Shown: positions 40,714-53,400 of the stretch, piece after piece
Layout of the letters: the number at the start of each line of letters is the position of its first letter
How positions within the stretch are numbered: the first letter of the stretch is position 1
DNA from: Haematococcus lacustris
Taxonomy: Eukaryota > Chlorophyta > Chlorophyceae > Chlamydomonadales > Haematococcaceae
Length of the DNA: 64,000 nt
Direction of reading: 5' to 3'
NCBI GenBank assembly: GCA_030144725.1
Contig: JASKMD010000004.1
Location: 1,469,983 to 1,533,982, forward strand
The notes under the pieces: model-generated
Told to the model about the DNA's origin: nothing
The model's database searches: none
What the model saw: only the letters and a program-made list of their open reading frames with translations
Program-made: the position numbers and the translations under genes

Positions 40714-43700
40714 ATGAAATTACACTCTTGCCAACGATACAATAGGCAAGCTCGCGCTTGTCCACGCCCGCGTCCTCGCCCGCCAGCGTTTAGATATTCA
40801 CCATCGGCACCCGTAAGCAGCCCTTGCCCACGGCCTCTAAGAGCAGCAGCAGGCGTCGATGCGGACCGGCCTGGAAATTGGCAAGGGGATGTGTGGCAGA
40901 GGTTGCACCTCATGCAAAGGTGGGTGCCCTCCACCGTCTGCCCATGCTCTCCGCTCTTGCACTACCTTGCAGCAGGCCTGCTTTTGCCTGCCACCAGCAT
41001 GCTGTTGGGCTGAGGGGCAGAGTGGGAGAGGGGCAGTGCAGCAAACAATTCTGCAGTAGCAGGATCTGTCATCTGCCTTTTCTCAAGACATAAGCCTCCC
41101 TATAGGCACTCTTGGCTGTATGAAGCATGCCGCAAGAATGCCCACGTTGTGTGGGCACCAATGCTCCGATGAAATCTCATTTCGCCTAGCATGTGGCCAG
41201 GTCAGGATTGTCTGCAAGGTGATGCAATGCAAGCGGCTCCCTGAACTGAGCCTGACCCTGTCCAGCAGCGCACAGTTTAAACGTCAACGCAGATTTGTTG
41301 CACTGTCCAGGGGCGGGCTAGCAGCGAAGGGTGCTGTGGAGAGGAAGGTGTAGCTGAGGGAGATAGCCCACAGGCACGACCCTGTTCTATGATTTGTTGG
41401 GGAGCTGTTTCTTGTAGCTGTAACAGGAGCTGGGTCTGAGCGGCTGACGCCTCACCTGGGCAGTCACGAATTACTTGGTGATGTTTGCCTTGGTGTCCTG
41501 CAGCCTTTGTGTCTGACGCTGTGCCACAAAGCATGATCATGGTGCCTGCGCAGGCAGCAGCGAGTGGCTGTTGCTGAGGAAAACTACACTCTGGCAGCTC
41601 AGCTGAGAGATGAGAGCAAGGTCAGGAGCTGCCGCTCGTTCTTTGCAGTGCGGCCCCGGCCCCTGCCCCTGCCCCTGTCGCTGCTGCTGCTGCTGCTGCT
41701 GCTCCCGCTGCTGCTGCTGCTGCTGCTGCTCCCGCTGCTGCTGCTCCCGCTGCTGCTGCTCGCGCTGCTGCTCCCGCTGTTGCTCCCGGTGATGCTCTCG
41801 CTGCTGGTGCTGCTGGTACTGCATTTTGCACTGAAACATAAATCGCTCAACCGTCAGCCATCTAGACATCACACCTTTGCAGCGCTGCCCAGCTTGCTAC
41901 ATTACATCAATCACTCTGTGGCGGTGTGGGCAGCGAGGTCAATGCTGCCATTGTGGGTGTCCTCCTCTTGGCCGGGGCAGGTGTTGGCAGAGTCCCTACC
42001 CCCCATCCAGCAATACCTGCAAAGCCAGGTGTCAGTGCTGCACAGCGCTGAAAGCAGTCTGCTGGAGAAGCTGCAGGCCATCAAAGCAATGGGTGGGTGA
42101 ATAGGTGGGTGGGTAGGCGGGTGAGTAGGAGGGTGGGTAGGCGGGTTATAGCAGGCAGGCAGGTGGCAGGCAGGCTGACAGGCCTGAGAAGCAACACACA
42201 GGCGGGTGGTTGAATGCTCAGGCATTCACAAGCAAAGTGGTACAGCTGCTGGCAGGCTTCGCAGGCAGCAGTCAGAGGTACAAGCAAGTAGGCTTCACAG
42301 GCAGCAGGCAAGGGCAGCAGGCAGAGGCAGCAGGCAGAGGCAGAGGCAGCAGGCAGGCAGACAGGCAACAGCTGACAAACGCAAACCACAGGGGATGAGA
42401 TGGAGGTGGCATGCGTCGGGCTGCCAGCCGCCAGCTTTGCATCTTGGCACCAGGGCAGCAGCGCCCTGTGGACCCACATGGACGGCTTTGTGATGCGGAA
42501 GGGAGGGCAGGAGCAGGGGGTGGGCGGGCAGGAGGGGAAGGCTAGGTAAAGGTCGAGGTCAAGTGTGGGGGAGAAGGAGGGCCATGCCTGTTTGGGCCGT
42601 GCCTGGTAAAGCCACTGGCTGTTGCACCACCAGTGTGACCCCTCCCTGACTAGCGCTCCACTCCAGCCTATAGGTCCCTCTCCTGTTGTGAGGGCGGCCT
42701 CTGGCTAGGGTTGATCAACCGCCCTCTACAGGCTTGCATGCGGCCCAGCTGTTGCTGCCCCTGCAGTGTCTGACATTTTGGCCGCACCTGCTGCTTAGTG
42801 CCAGTTGGTCGGAGTGCCCTTTGCCCTTTGGTCGGCCCTGGCCTGGGGTACCCTGGCCTGGGGTACAAGCGGCTGCGAGACAAGCCACCCAAGGCCCAGC
42901 AGCAGCAGCAGCCTGCTGTGGCACAGTAGTGTGTGCCCCCCCCCCACTTGAAGCTGTCATCAGCTTACAATAAGTGCATGTTTTGTCATGCCAACTCTAT
43001 GCATAGCCCTGTCACAGGGGTCAGGCAATGCTGTAGGTGGTAGGCGACCATGCCCATGTGTATGCCATGTGTATGCCATGTGTAGGCCATGTGCATGCCA
43101 TGATCATGGGAACTCCACACAGACAAAAACACCGCTTTGCAGTGGTTCATACTTAGTGTGTTCGACTGCAATGAAAGCTCAAGGTTGAGGGCCGAGGTGC
43201 TGCCCTAGCCACCGCCAGCCTGGGCCTTTGAAGCTGACCCAGCATTCAGTGACACTGAGAGGAATAACTCCTTATGAATCAAAAATTACACACATGTTGT
43301 TGTTGTTGTTGCGGTGATGGTGGTGGTGGTGGTGGTGGTGGTGATTTTTGAGCATCACACAAGTGCAACACACAACTGGTGGTGGTGGTTGTGGTGGTTG
43401 TGGCTGCAGCTGAGGCTGGGGACCCAGTGGTGGTGCCTGACCTGGCGGCCTGCCTCACTGACCAGGAGCTGCAAGGCCCTGCTCAGGAGGCCATGTGGAC
43501 CCTGTTCACCCGCAAGTCAGTTTTCCCACCCACCCACCCACCCACCCACCCACATTTCGCCTGATGCATGATTTATAGCTTAAAATGACATGGCATCGGT
43601 TCATCCCCCCCCTAAATTTATATCACAAAATTACTGGAAAACATCGCTGAAGTGCAAAACCCAGCGGTCCTTTTGTGTAGCAGGATGCGCGGTAGTGCAG

Positions 43701-45733
43701 CTCACAAAGCGACCCATTCATAGTGCAAAACGACCTTTGTCCACCCACCCACCCGCCCGCCCATCTGACCACAGCCCCTGGTCTGCAGCCTCAGCCATGC
43801 CATAGCTGTCAGACTGGAGCAGCCATGTTGTCTGACCACATTTCAGTTATGACACCCAGCGTGCTACACTACATCACGCATCACACATGGTATGCCAAGC
43901 TGTATCTGCACAGCCACATGGCGCTGTGCCCACTAATTCCCCTCCTAAGCGCTCTCTGTAGCGTTCGCCAGGCAATGCCATGTTTGCAAGCTCGCCTTGT
44001 GCTGTGAAATGGTGCTTTGTGTACAGCTACACGGTGCAGTGCCTGACCCATCGTAGTCAGCATCATTCGCACCACCACTCCCACACCTCCTGCTCTTCCA
44101 CACCGTGTGAGGTGACATGCGTGTGTGAGGGTGGGGGTGTGGGTGCAGCTCTGACCCTGCCGTGAATGAGATGATGGTGGAGGGCACTCGGCTGATGAGC
44201 AACCCTGAAGAGCACGACAAGGCGCTGAAGGTGTTTGAGGCCATGATCAAGGCAGCACCTACATTCCCTGAGGTGAGGGCTGCACGTCATCATGGGTTAG
44301 AGTTGGTGTGAGAGGTGCCCCTAACCATATTCCCAACACCCATGCTCGAGGCGCACTAAGGTCAGCAGCTCACAAAGCAGCCACCCCAAGGGAGCTAGGA
44401 TGCAGGTATCAGTTTGGGAGCAGGCGGGGAGGTGGGCGAGGAGGTGGGCGGGGTGCAGCCCTCCTCCCCTCCTCCCTCTACCCCTCCTCCCTCCACCCCT
44501 CCTCCCTCCACCCCCTATCCCTCCACCCCTCCTCCCTTCACCCTTCCTTCCTCCAACCCCTTTCCCTCCACCCCTTCACCCCTGCTCCCCTACCCCTTCT
44601 CCCAACATTCCTCCTCTTGTGCCAAGGCGTACAACAAGCGGGCCACCCTGATGTACGTGATGCGCCGGTTCGAGGACAGCATCCAGGACTGTCGCACGGT
44701 GCTGGCCATGCAGCCGCACCACTTTGGAGCAGCCTCAGGCATGGGCCTGTGCTAGTGAGTCGCTGCAGGGCAGGGCAGGGCAGGGCAGGGCAGGGCAGGG
44801 CAGGGCAGGGCAGGGCAGGGCAGGGCAGGGCAGGGCAGGGCAGGCCAATGGCCAATGGCCAATGGCCAATGGCCCAGGCGGCATCAGCCTGCTGCCTGCG
44901 AAACAGCAGATGAGGGCTTTGTCAGGGCCCATGGGAGCAGCTGCAGGAGCAGCAGCAGCAGGGACGTCAGCCCATGGGCTGGACCCAGTGCACGCCCCCC
45001 TGCTACACCCAGGCACCTTCCCCCTTGTCCCCACCCAGGGCAGGGCAAGGCAGGGCAAGGCCGGCGTAGCAGCTAGAAGGCTGAGTCATGGTGTGCACGC
45101 AAAGCAGGCTAGACAAAGGAGGTTTAGGGCCATTTGTCAGGCTAGGCATTGGGGCTGCCCAGGGCTATGTCTGGAGTGTGGATCATGTCTGGAGTTTGTA
45201 GTTCGACGGGTCTGGAGGCCACGGCTGGGCAGGTAGGGGTGGTACTGTAGCATGCGGCACCCCTCCCCTCCACCACTTGCCCTCAAAGCCTTTGTCTTGG
45301 CATGGCATGGGCCTATATGCAGTGTAGCCATGCACACCACTTGCAGTGTAGCCATGCCCCCTGGCTGCTTGCCCTGATGGCTCCTTGGGGAAAGTGATTG
45401 GCTCAGCAGCAGCAGCAGCAGCAGCAATGGTGAGCTATGACCCTGCTGTGCAGTCGTTACAGCTGTCAGTGTCAGCCCATGCAGTGATCCTGCGTGCACG
45501 CGATTTCGAATGTCAAGCTTGAGCTGAGCTGAGCTGAGTTGAGCGAGGTTGTGCTGCATGCGGCTGCAGTCTGATGCTGCACAAGGAGGCGGAGGCTATT
45601 GAGGCGTTTGAGCTGTCGCTGCGCATCAACCCAGCGCTGTCCAACATTGCACGAGTACTGACAGAGCTCAAGCGCAGAGCAGCCCTAAGGACTGTAGGCA
45701 GACTGGCCGCAGAGAAGGGCAATCCAGCAGGTG

Positions 45734-45766
<33 letters not shown>

Positions 45767-45917
45767 GCGGCGGTGTCAGCGCTGGGGGCAGCAGCGGTGG
45801 TGTCAGCGCTGGGGGCAGCAGTAGCGGCAGCAGTAGTAGCAGCATCAGGGCGCGGGATGGCAGCAGCAGCAGCAGCAGGGCGTGGGATGGCAGCAGCAGC
45901 AGCAGCAGGGCGTGGGA

Positions 45918-45954
<37 letters not shown>

Positions 45955-46047
45955 GCGTGGAATGGCAGCACTGGCCCCAACAGCGGTGCGGAAGGCATCA
46001 AGGCTGGTGAAGGCGATGGCGTAGGTGGTGATGGCAGTGAAGACTAG
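40714..46047 (+). CDS. UVR-motif and tetratricopeptide-repeat protein, probably chloroplast-targeted
   Basis: Exon 1 (40714-40919) starts MKLHSCQRYNRQARACPRPR, basic and Ser/Pro-rich like a plastid transit peptide. It joins in phase to 41554-41620, giving QRVAVAEENYTLAAQLRDE, a UVR (UvrB/UvrC-type) motif. After an unresolved middle come exons that join exactly in phase: 43410-43515 (EAMWTLFTR), 44149-44272 (AVNEMMVEGTRLM, KALKVFEAMI), 44627-44754 (AYNKRATLMYVMRRFEDSIQ, HFGAASGMG) and 45570-46047 (EAEAIEAFELSLRINPALSN, then a Ser/Gly-rich tail). The TPRs resemble bacterial-type and plant TPR proteins that bind partners. Exon phases show one or more exons are missing between 41620 and 43410. 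The poly-Ser tail contains CAG repeats and a repeated RAWDG unit. Confidence 0.7.
41650..41820. repeat. (CTG)n / CTCCCG intronic repeat
   Basis: CTGCTGCTG runs interrupted by CCCGCTG, directly after exon 2 of the UVR-TPR gene. Poly-Leu and poly-Ala/Gln frames are artefacts. Confidence 0.85.
41883..42550 (+). other. Candidate exons of uncertain membership
   Basis: Three stretches look coding and are bordered by AG/GT: 41884-42091 (LPSLLHYINHSVAVWAARSM, PPIQQYLQSQVSVLHSAESS), about 42221-42285 (AFTSKVVQLLAGFAGSSQRY) and about 42392-42520 (MEVACVGLPAASFASWHQGS, LWTHMDGFVM). They lie inside the span of the UVR-TPR gene, but the first does not continue in phase from exon 2. They may be alternative exons, or a gene fragment inserted there. 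Confidence 0.4.
42600..43205 (+). repeat. Dispersed module shared with the glycosyltransferase-like locus, split by unique DNA
   Basis: 42609-42686 matches 34199-34290 (GCCACTGGCTGTTGCACCAC, CCTCCCTGACTAGCGCTCCA). 43140-43205 matches 36952-37014 (GTGGTTCATACTTAGTNTGT, CAATGAAAGCTCAAGGTTGA). Between them lie about 450 bp of other sequence with two GGCCTGGGGTACC phrases. Confidence 0.7.
44761..44846. repeat. (GGGCA)n pentanucleotide repeat
   Basis: About 17 units of CAGGG directly after the exon end at 44754, followed by four copies of CCAATGG. It is intronic in the UVR-TPR gene. Confidence 0.95.
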
Positions 46048-47487
46048 CTCTAGAGGCCTGGCATTAGCTGCAGTGCAAGACCATGCAAGAGGCGTGGTTG
46101 TGCTTCTGCCCGCCTGATGTCATGTGTTGCCCAAGAGCCCCTGCTCCAGGTCCAGGGCCTTGTACCTCAAAACTTGGGGCCAGCCGGCAGCCCTAGGACT
46201 GCACCTGTTTGTGCTGGCCTGAGGCTGTGTTGCGTTAAGAGCGCTCCGCAGCCCCTGCCACAGGCCTGGGGGCCTCAATTAAGGAAACTGCATATGTCTA
46301 AATGTATGCCTCTGTCAGGTTTTCGAGGGGTGCAGCTGCATCGAGCATGTGGCAAGTTTGTAAGGTGAGGAAATGAGGTAGACGTCATGCAGTTGCGCCC
46401 AACTCAGGTGTACTAGACGTGTTGCTCAAATTGTGATTGTCAGGCAGTGGGGAATGTCATCGCAATTCATGTTTTGAGTGATGGGGAGAAAACGACCACC
46501 AGCGTTGCAAGCAGGTTGTTTGCAATCCTTTTGCTTTGGCAGCCAATCGGTGGAATGCTAAGATTGTCACGTGTTTTTCCCCTTCAGCAGTTGGCGGTTG
46601 CTTCTAATTGTCCACACTGTGAAAAGAACTGTTAAAAAGCTGTGAAAGAATTGTTAACCCCACCCTAACCCCCTAACTAGACCCAAACCCCACGACCAGA
46701 CCCTAATCCGACCAGAACAGGCCAGGGATCTCCGCGGCCCCCTCCTTCTGCCCCAAGACGACACACCCGGGACGTGACCGGGACGTGTCAGCCGATCATT
46801 TGCCTGCCCTTGGCACTTGGCCTAGGGCCTCGTGCCACTGAGCTGTGCAGATGGGAAGGCCGCCAAAGCCGGGCAAACAAGGCCAGGAGTGGGTGTACGT
46901 GCGTGACAAGGCCCTGTTGCGCAGGTGGCAGCGCAAGTTGCAGCAGTAGCCTGCTGCAGCAAGACAATCCCAACAAAAACTAATAATGAACCCCTCACAA
47001 GGGGGGGGGGGGGGGGTGGCTTGGAGCTACTAGGGGATCTCTAGCTACAAGCACACACACCACAACGGCTGAGCTGACGTGGGCATTAGGCATACTAGCA
47101 GTAGCCTTTAAAAGGATGAGCTCGCAGCCTGTGTTTGATTACAACTCATGCTTATTTTTGGTGTAGCTTGAGAGGTGTATAGATCAACAGCTGCTGAATC
47201 CACCAAAGTGGGCCACTATGTCGCGTTTTACATGTCCACGGGCAGTAAGTTGGCTGGGATTAAATCCATGTTCAGGTAACACTGGCCTGATGCGACACAT
47301 GACCTGAGCATATCCCACATGACCCGACCCGTGAACTAACTTCGCCTTCCCCACCACTTTACGGTCTAGAAGTCGTTGAACCCGACGTTGTTTTCACACG
47401 TCACTCAACTAATGCAGAGAAGCGTTTGCCTTGGCTTGGACATTGGCACGTTTCTCACAGTATCTACAGCGCGGCCTGATAGACAGA
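46048..47487. other. Intergenic sequence between the UVR-TPR gene and the membrane-protein gene
   Basis: No gene is recognised. 46655-46715 has degenerate CCCTAACC phrases. 46999-47016 is an 18-base poly-G run that may mark an assembly-difficult site. The last few hundred bases presumably hold the promoter of the downstream gene; no clear TATA box was seen. Confidence 0.55.
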
Positions 47488-50400
47488 ATGCGGCTTCAAC
47501 CGTCCCCAAGCAGCTACGCTTTTAGAACTGCTTCCCCATATGGTGTTCCACGCTTTCACTGCGGCTGTCATTGGCACAGCACTAAAGGAACAGGGAGTAT
47601 CATCCGCAGTGCCGCGGTCCGACTGCACACATCGAACTGTGCCATCGCACTGGGCCGTCCTCAACCGCGCCAGGTGAGTCGCAATATGACGCAGGTTGTT
47701 ATCCGCTCGACACGCGTCAGAGACTCAGCTTTGGTCGTGAGCTCGTGAGGCGCAGCAGCTGGTGAGACCGAGTCTGAACCTTGACTGCTGGGACCCAGGT
47801 CAGCGCCGCGTACCGGAAGGAAGGGGAGGGCGAAGGGGCTAGCGCCGCGGACCCGCCTGGCTCGTACTTGGACATCGACCTGCGCACGGGGCTGCCTCAC
47901 TTCAAATCGTCTGCAGCCGCACCTATCCCAGCCAGCTCCCAGACGAATACGCAGTACTATCAAGCCGTCCCACCCACACCATTGGCTGGCCTGCCCCCCC
48001 TCCCTCTCCCGCCCCTCCCAGCCCAGCAGCCTGATGACATGAGCCTGGCCCAAGCCCAGATGCTTGCTGCTCGTGCCCAGCAAATGCAGCAGCAGCAGGC
48101 CCAGGTACTACAGCAACTAGAAGCCACTGAGCAGCTGCAGCTGCAGGCTGCTGCTGCTGGTAGGCTGGGCACCTCCCTGCCCAACAGCACCACCGCCGCC
48201 ATCACCCCTCCCACAGTTACGCCCACCCCCCTTTCAGCTGCCACACCACCTTCCACACACTACCTCCAGCTGCAGGACCAGCACAGGCAACAGCAGAGCA
48301 TGCAGCAGGTGGCAGCCCAGCAGCATGCCATGGAGGTGTCAGCACAGAGGGAGGCGGCTCTGCAGCAGCAGCGCCAGGAGCTGCAGCTTGCCTGGCAAGA
48401 GCTGGCTGCCCAGCGGGCTCAGCTGCAGGCTGCCCAGCTGTCCATCATGGAGCAGAAACAACGCATGGAAGCGGCAGCCCATGCAGCCCATGAGCAGCAA
48501 GTGGCGGCCGCACGGCGGCAAGCTTCTGCTCAGGAAGCGCAGCGGGGTCAGGACCAAGCTGGGCAGGGGCGAGGGCAAGGCGGGGGGCAGCAGCAGCAGA
48601 GCGGGCAGCAGGGGCTGCTGCAACATCAGGTAAAGGAGGCGGGCAGGAGCAACCGGCACGAGGCAAGAGGTGACTCAGAGGAGAGGCAGTTGCAGCGGTT
48701 GCTGAGGGAGGCAGATGTGCAAATGGGTGAGCTACGAAGGCAGGAGCAGCGGAGCCTGGCTGGGCAACAAGGGGCAGGGGCTGTGCCTGGGTTGGGGTTT
48801 GAGGCCCAAGGCTCTGGGTTTCCTAGTCAGGCAACACAGCCACAGATGGAGCAGAGTGGCGGCAGCAGCTGGTCCGGTGCCGGTCAGGATTGTCAAGCTC
48901 AGCCTCAGGCTCAGGCTCATCGTGCAGCAGGGAGCGATGCCTTTGGGCCAGGTGGGCAGCAGGCCGCACAACAGAAGGAGCAACAGCAGAGGGAGCAACA
49001 GCAGAGGGAGCAACAGCAGAGGGAGCAACAGCAACAGCTGGCACAGCAGCAGCAACAGGAGCAGCTTGAGAGGGATCAACAGGAAGCTCACAGGCAGCAA
49101 GCTCACGAGCAGCAGCAGCAGCAGCAGGAGAAGGAACAGCAGCAGCAGGAGCAGGCAGAGAAAGCTGCAAGGGCTGCCCAGGAGCAACAGGCTAGGCAGT
49201 TACAGAAGCAGCAGGAGGAGGCGCTGGCCCTGGCTGCAGACCAGGCATACGACATGAAGAACTATGCCATGGAAGCAGTAGGGGGTGGCACCCAGGAGGC
49301 GGTGGTGGTAGGCAGACTGGCCGCCTCCTTGTTGGGCTTGCTCAGCATTGGTGCGCTGGGCGGCTGCGCCGTCACGCTGATGAAGCCAGACATGGTGAGT
49401 GTGGGAATGGAGTGAAATTACACAACAAGAGACATTGTTGTGCTTTTGGCAAAATAATCTTTGTGTGATGTGTGTAGTCACTGCCTGTCACCAAGGGGTC
49501 TATGTCACCATGGTGTGGCTGCGCTGATGAGACCCTGGAAATGTGACAGCAGCAAGGAAAACCATGACCCAGCGCTGACGTCTAGCTCATTGTTGGGCAC
49601 TATCTGCTAGGTGCTGCTAGCTGCTAAGAGCTAACAGCTCGTGGTACTAATATTGCAAGTAAAGAAAGCAACAAAAGGGGGTAAAGCAGCAGTGTAAATA
49701 ATAAACATATGAGCAGCGCAGGCAAACAACAAAAGGATTCTTAAGCAGAAAATAAAGAGATAAAGCAAACAAGCAGTGTCTGTTTGTCTCCTGATGCAGC
49801 CTCACGTGAGGAAGTGTAGCTGCATGGCTCCTAGCATCGTGGGAGTGTGCAGAGTTCTCCAGCTCTATGTAGTGCCTGCTTACTTGCTGGATTGAGCCTG
49901 ATGAGTGATGAGCCCTGTTGTAGGCTCGCGTGCCGCGAGTGCATTGCTCACTTAGACAGATGAACTAGTTGTAGGGAGTGTGATGCAGGCTGTGGCACTG
50001 CCAGCTGTCTGCCTCACTCAGGCAACCCCTGCTGAGGCGTGCCCTGCTCTCAATAGACGGTGCAGGAAGCCTGGCAGTCTAGGGTGCTGAATCTGGGGCT
50101 GCTGGCAAAGCCGCCTGGCTGCCTTGGGGCTGTGGGGCTGGCGTGGGGCATATCTAGTCCGGCACTGCTGGCATGAGGCTGAGTGCACTACCCGGTGCTG
50201 CACATCAGTGTTTTTTTTTTAACGCTATATATAGCGATCGCTATAAAAAGCGACATTTCAGAGGGCTCCGTGCGCTATGAATTGGACCCCTTGCGGACTG
50301 CGCTATAGCGCATCGCGTTATAAAAAGTGAACTTTGTACTGCAGCCGCAGCTCGGCTGAGAGCCGCAATTTGGATAAGCGCCGCAGTCTCGATGGCTGAG

Positions 50401-53400
50401 GGCCGTGCCCGCCGAGGGTATAGCGATGGTGCCTACTTACAAGCCAGGGCACACGGTAATAGCAACAGGTTTCAGGACAGCTGGCTCACTGGCGATCGCC
50501 CACTGTGGCTTACAAACCAAGGGCTCGATGCCTCAAACCAGTACAAGGCGCGCTGCGAACGCTGCAACAAGAGCTTCAACTGCAACTTGCATACCATCAA
50601 GACCCATGAGGCGACCTCCGCCTCAACCTTCTGTGCCAAAGCCGTGCCATCTTTGTCGAGGACCTTATGCAGGAGGTGGCCCTGACGGCCAACAAGATCA
50701 CTGCCATGTACTCCGGCCCCTCCCCCTTCTCTGCACTGGACTTTCCTGAGCTGACAGCCTTCACCAATGTGGCAGGACCTGGCAGCTGCCTGGTGTACAA
50801 CGGCTCTGGCCATTTGGCATTGCAGCCGCATGGGAGTGGCAGTATGACAGTGTCAGATGAGGCTGACAGTGACAGTGAGGATGAGGAGGAGGTAGGCAGC
50901 AGGCAGGCAGCAGCAGACATGGAGACAACATTTGGTGAGAATGAGGAGGAGGAAGGCAGTGAGCTAGGCAGTGAGCCGGTGCAGCTGTACGCCATCCCCC
51001 CAAAAGGGCGCCGGGCTGCTTTAGTGCCAGCTTGTGACTTCCAGCAGCATGTCGACAGTGCCAAGCAGGAGCTGGCAGCAACAGCAGATGCTGTGGTACG
51101 TGACCTACACAGCCGCTTCCTCCCACCGGAGCATGCCAAAGGACTGGCTGTTGTGTACGCCCACTACTGGGACAAGCAGCCAAGCGATGAAGACTTCCTT
51201 GAGCGCCTGGCCATTGTCAAGGCCCGGTACTGCATGGACGCGACCCTGGCTGACGGCCAATTGGCGCCAGCCTTGTTGGACCAGCAGAAGCTATCTGCCC
51301 AGCAATCAGCATTTGTGGAAGTCATGCGCTGCCAAGCTGAACACCGTGTGCAGCTAAGCTCAGCAGCAGCCAACCCAGCCAAGGAGACCACCAAGCTGTG
51401 GCGCTACCTGGCTGGCCAACCCATCACCAAGGCTGACATCTTGGAGTACATCAAGCTGGCAGAGCTTGCTCTGGTCATGACACCAGGCTCAGTGGAGGAG
51501 GAGCGCATGTTCTCAGCCATGGCTTACCTCAAAGATGACACCCGCAACAGGCTGCAAGAGTGCCACTTGAATGTGTGCGCCCGTGTCTTCAGCAGCAATC
51601 AATTTGATTTGGACACATTCCCAGATGAGCGTGCCATTAGCAAGTGGCTGGATAAACGCTGCTGTGCGTGGGCGCTACCGCCTTTGATTGGGCCAATTGC
51701 TTCAATTTGACAATTTTGTTGTGCGCTATGGGGCCCAATAGGGTCGCGCTATGAACATGACAGTCCCAATCTGAGCCATGACACTTTGTGCTATGAAATT
51801 GGAAAGAGGCCAAATGAAAAAAAAAACACTGCTGCACATGCGTTTGTGTAGGTGCTTGGTCTGCTTTGATTGAGGCCGCTGTCGTCCACCCACACCACCC
51901 TGCCTTCCGCCTGTCTGGGCCTTTGCGCCCACCCAACCACTTTTGTGATAGATCAGCAGGGCTGTGTTGCCAGTCCTCGCTAGCCACTGCTGCTCGAACC
52001 ACCAGCTGCTTTGCCAGCTCGCTTCATCCACGTCTTGCTAGGCTCCAGGCAGCGGGCACCGCAGATGGCAGCAAGGAGGCTGATGATCAGGAGTGACGTG
52101 CATAGGCCAAGACAGGCTGCAGTGCTAGGGCCTGCGCCCAGCCAAGCCTGCTTCCTCATCCCGCACTGACTTGTGCCCGCAGGTGTTTGAAATGCTGACC
52201 GGTGCAGTCATCCCAGACCAGGAGACGTTTGGGCTGCTGCTGTGTGCCGCTGCCACGCTGGCACCCATCGCCACCGCGCTCATGCAACTGTGTGTGAGTG
52301 TAGGCAGGCAGGCGGGCGGATGGCAGGCGGGTGGATTGCAGGCGGGCAGTGAGACGGATGACAGTGCTGGTGGAGATGGCATGGACTTACTCTTCATGGT
52401 GTGTTGTGTGCCATCACACTGCTGTGGGTGTGATGTGGTCCTTCTTGCAGCGCTTGTCTGACTACCACTTGGCTGGCAGCCAGCTGGGTATGCAGCTCAG
52501 CTATGCCTGCCTCATGTGGGGCCTCACCAACGCGGCCTCGGTGGCATCGGCCGTGTGGCAGGCAGCGGGTGTGACAGACGTCATGGCGGGTGCGTGCTCT
52601 GGAAAGCTGCGCTTTCCCGGCCGCGAGCAGCGGCCTGGTCACACTTGTTCCGTTGCTCTTAGGCCCGCGACCTTGTTACTTGTGATGCACGGCCCCTGTG
52701 CCACTTCGACTGCTTGCAACCGCGCGCCTGCTGTGCTGTTCTGTGTCGCAGGCTGGTTCGCGGCCTGCGCCTTGACTGCCCTGACCGCTGCCCACGTACT
52801 GCGTCGCGCGTTGGTCACCAGTCAGCAGGTCACAGTCGTGTCCGCTGACGGCGCTCTCATCCAGGCTCGGCCGCACTTGGCGAAGCGCCTGTTCGTCGGC
52901 ATCAAGTCCAGTCTGGTCGCGGTGCTATCCTTCTTCGTGCCTCGCACCCTGCCCTCTGCGCTGTTCGCCTTTTCCTCACTCGCGTGCTTTGGTGCGAAGG
53001 GCTGACCCCATTGCCGCGTGCTTGCACTAGGCTGGGGCCCAAATGCAACCGTGCACCATGGGCAGCATGGCCAGCTGCAGTTATTGGTCAACATCAATTC
53101 ATACACCTGGGTTGGCAGGGGGCATAGCCTTCACCTACCCTCATTCCACCCCCTGCTGCTTTCGCATGCTGCATGGTGCATGCTGCCATTCTTCGTGTAC
53201 GCACGCTGTTTGCTGCAGCTCCTGCGCCACAAACCATACCATCCTGGTTACCCGCAGGTGTTGGCTTGGCAGTGGCGCTGCCTGACCTGCAGGACCAGGT
53301 GCTTGGGGGCCGCTGGCTGGCCTCTGTGGCCCAGCTCACCGACACCACCCCAGAGGCCATGCCCGCTGCCTTTGCCGCCAGGCTGCTTGTTGCAGGCTGG

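Noticed and set aside
46999..47016. Poly-G run as a regulatory element
   Set aside because: An 18-base homopolymer alone gives no functional signal and may be a sequencing artefact.
47431..47748. Upstream start for the membrane-protein gene at 47431
   Set aside because: The codon there is TTG; the first ATG in frame with the splice donor is at 47488.
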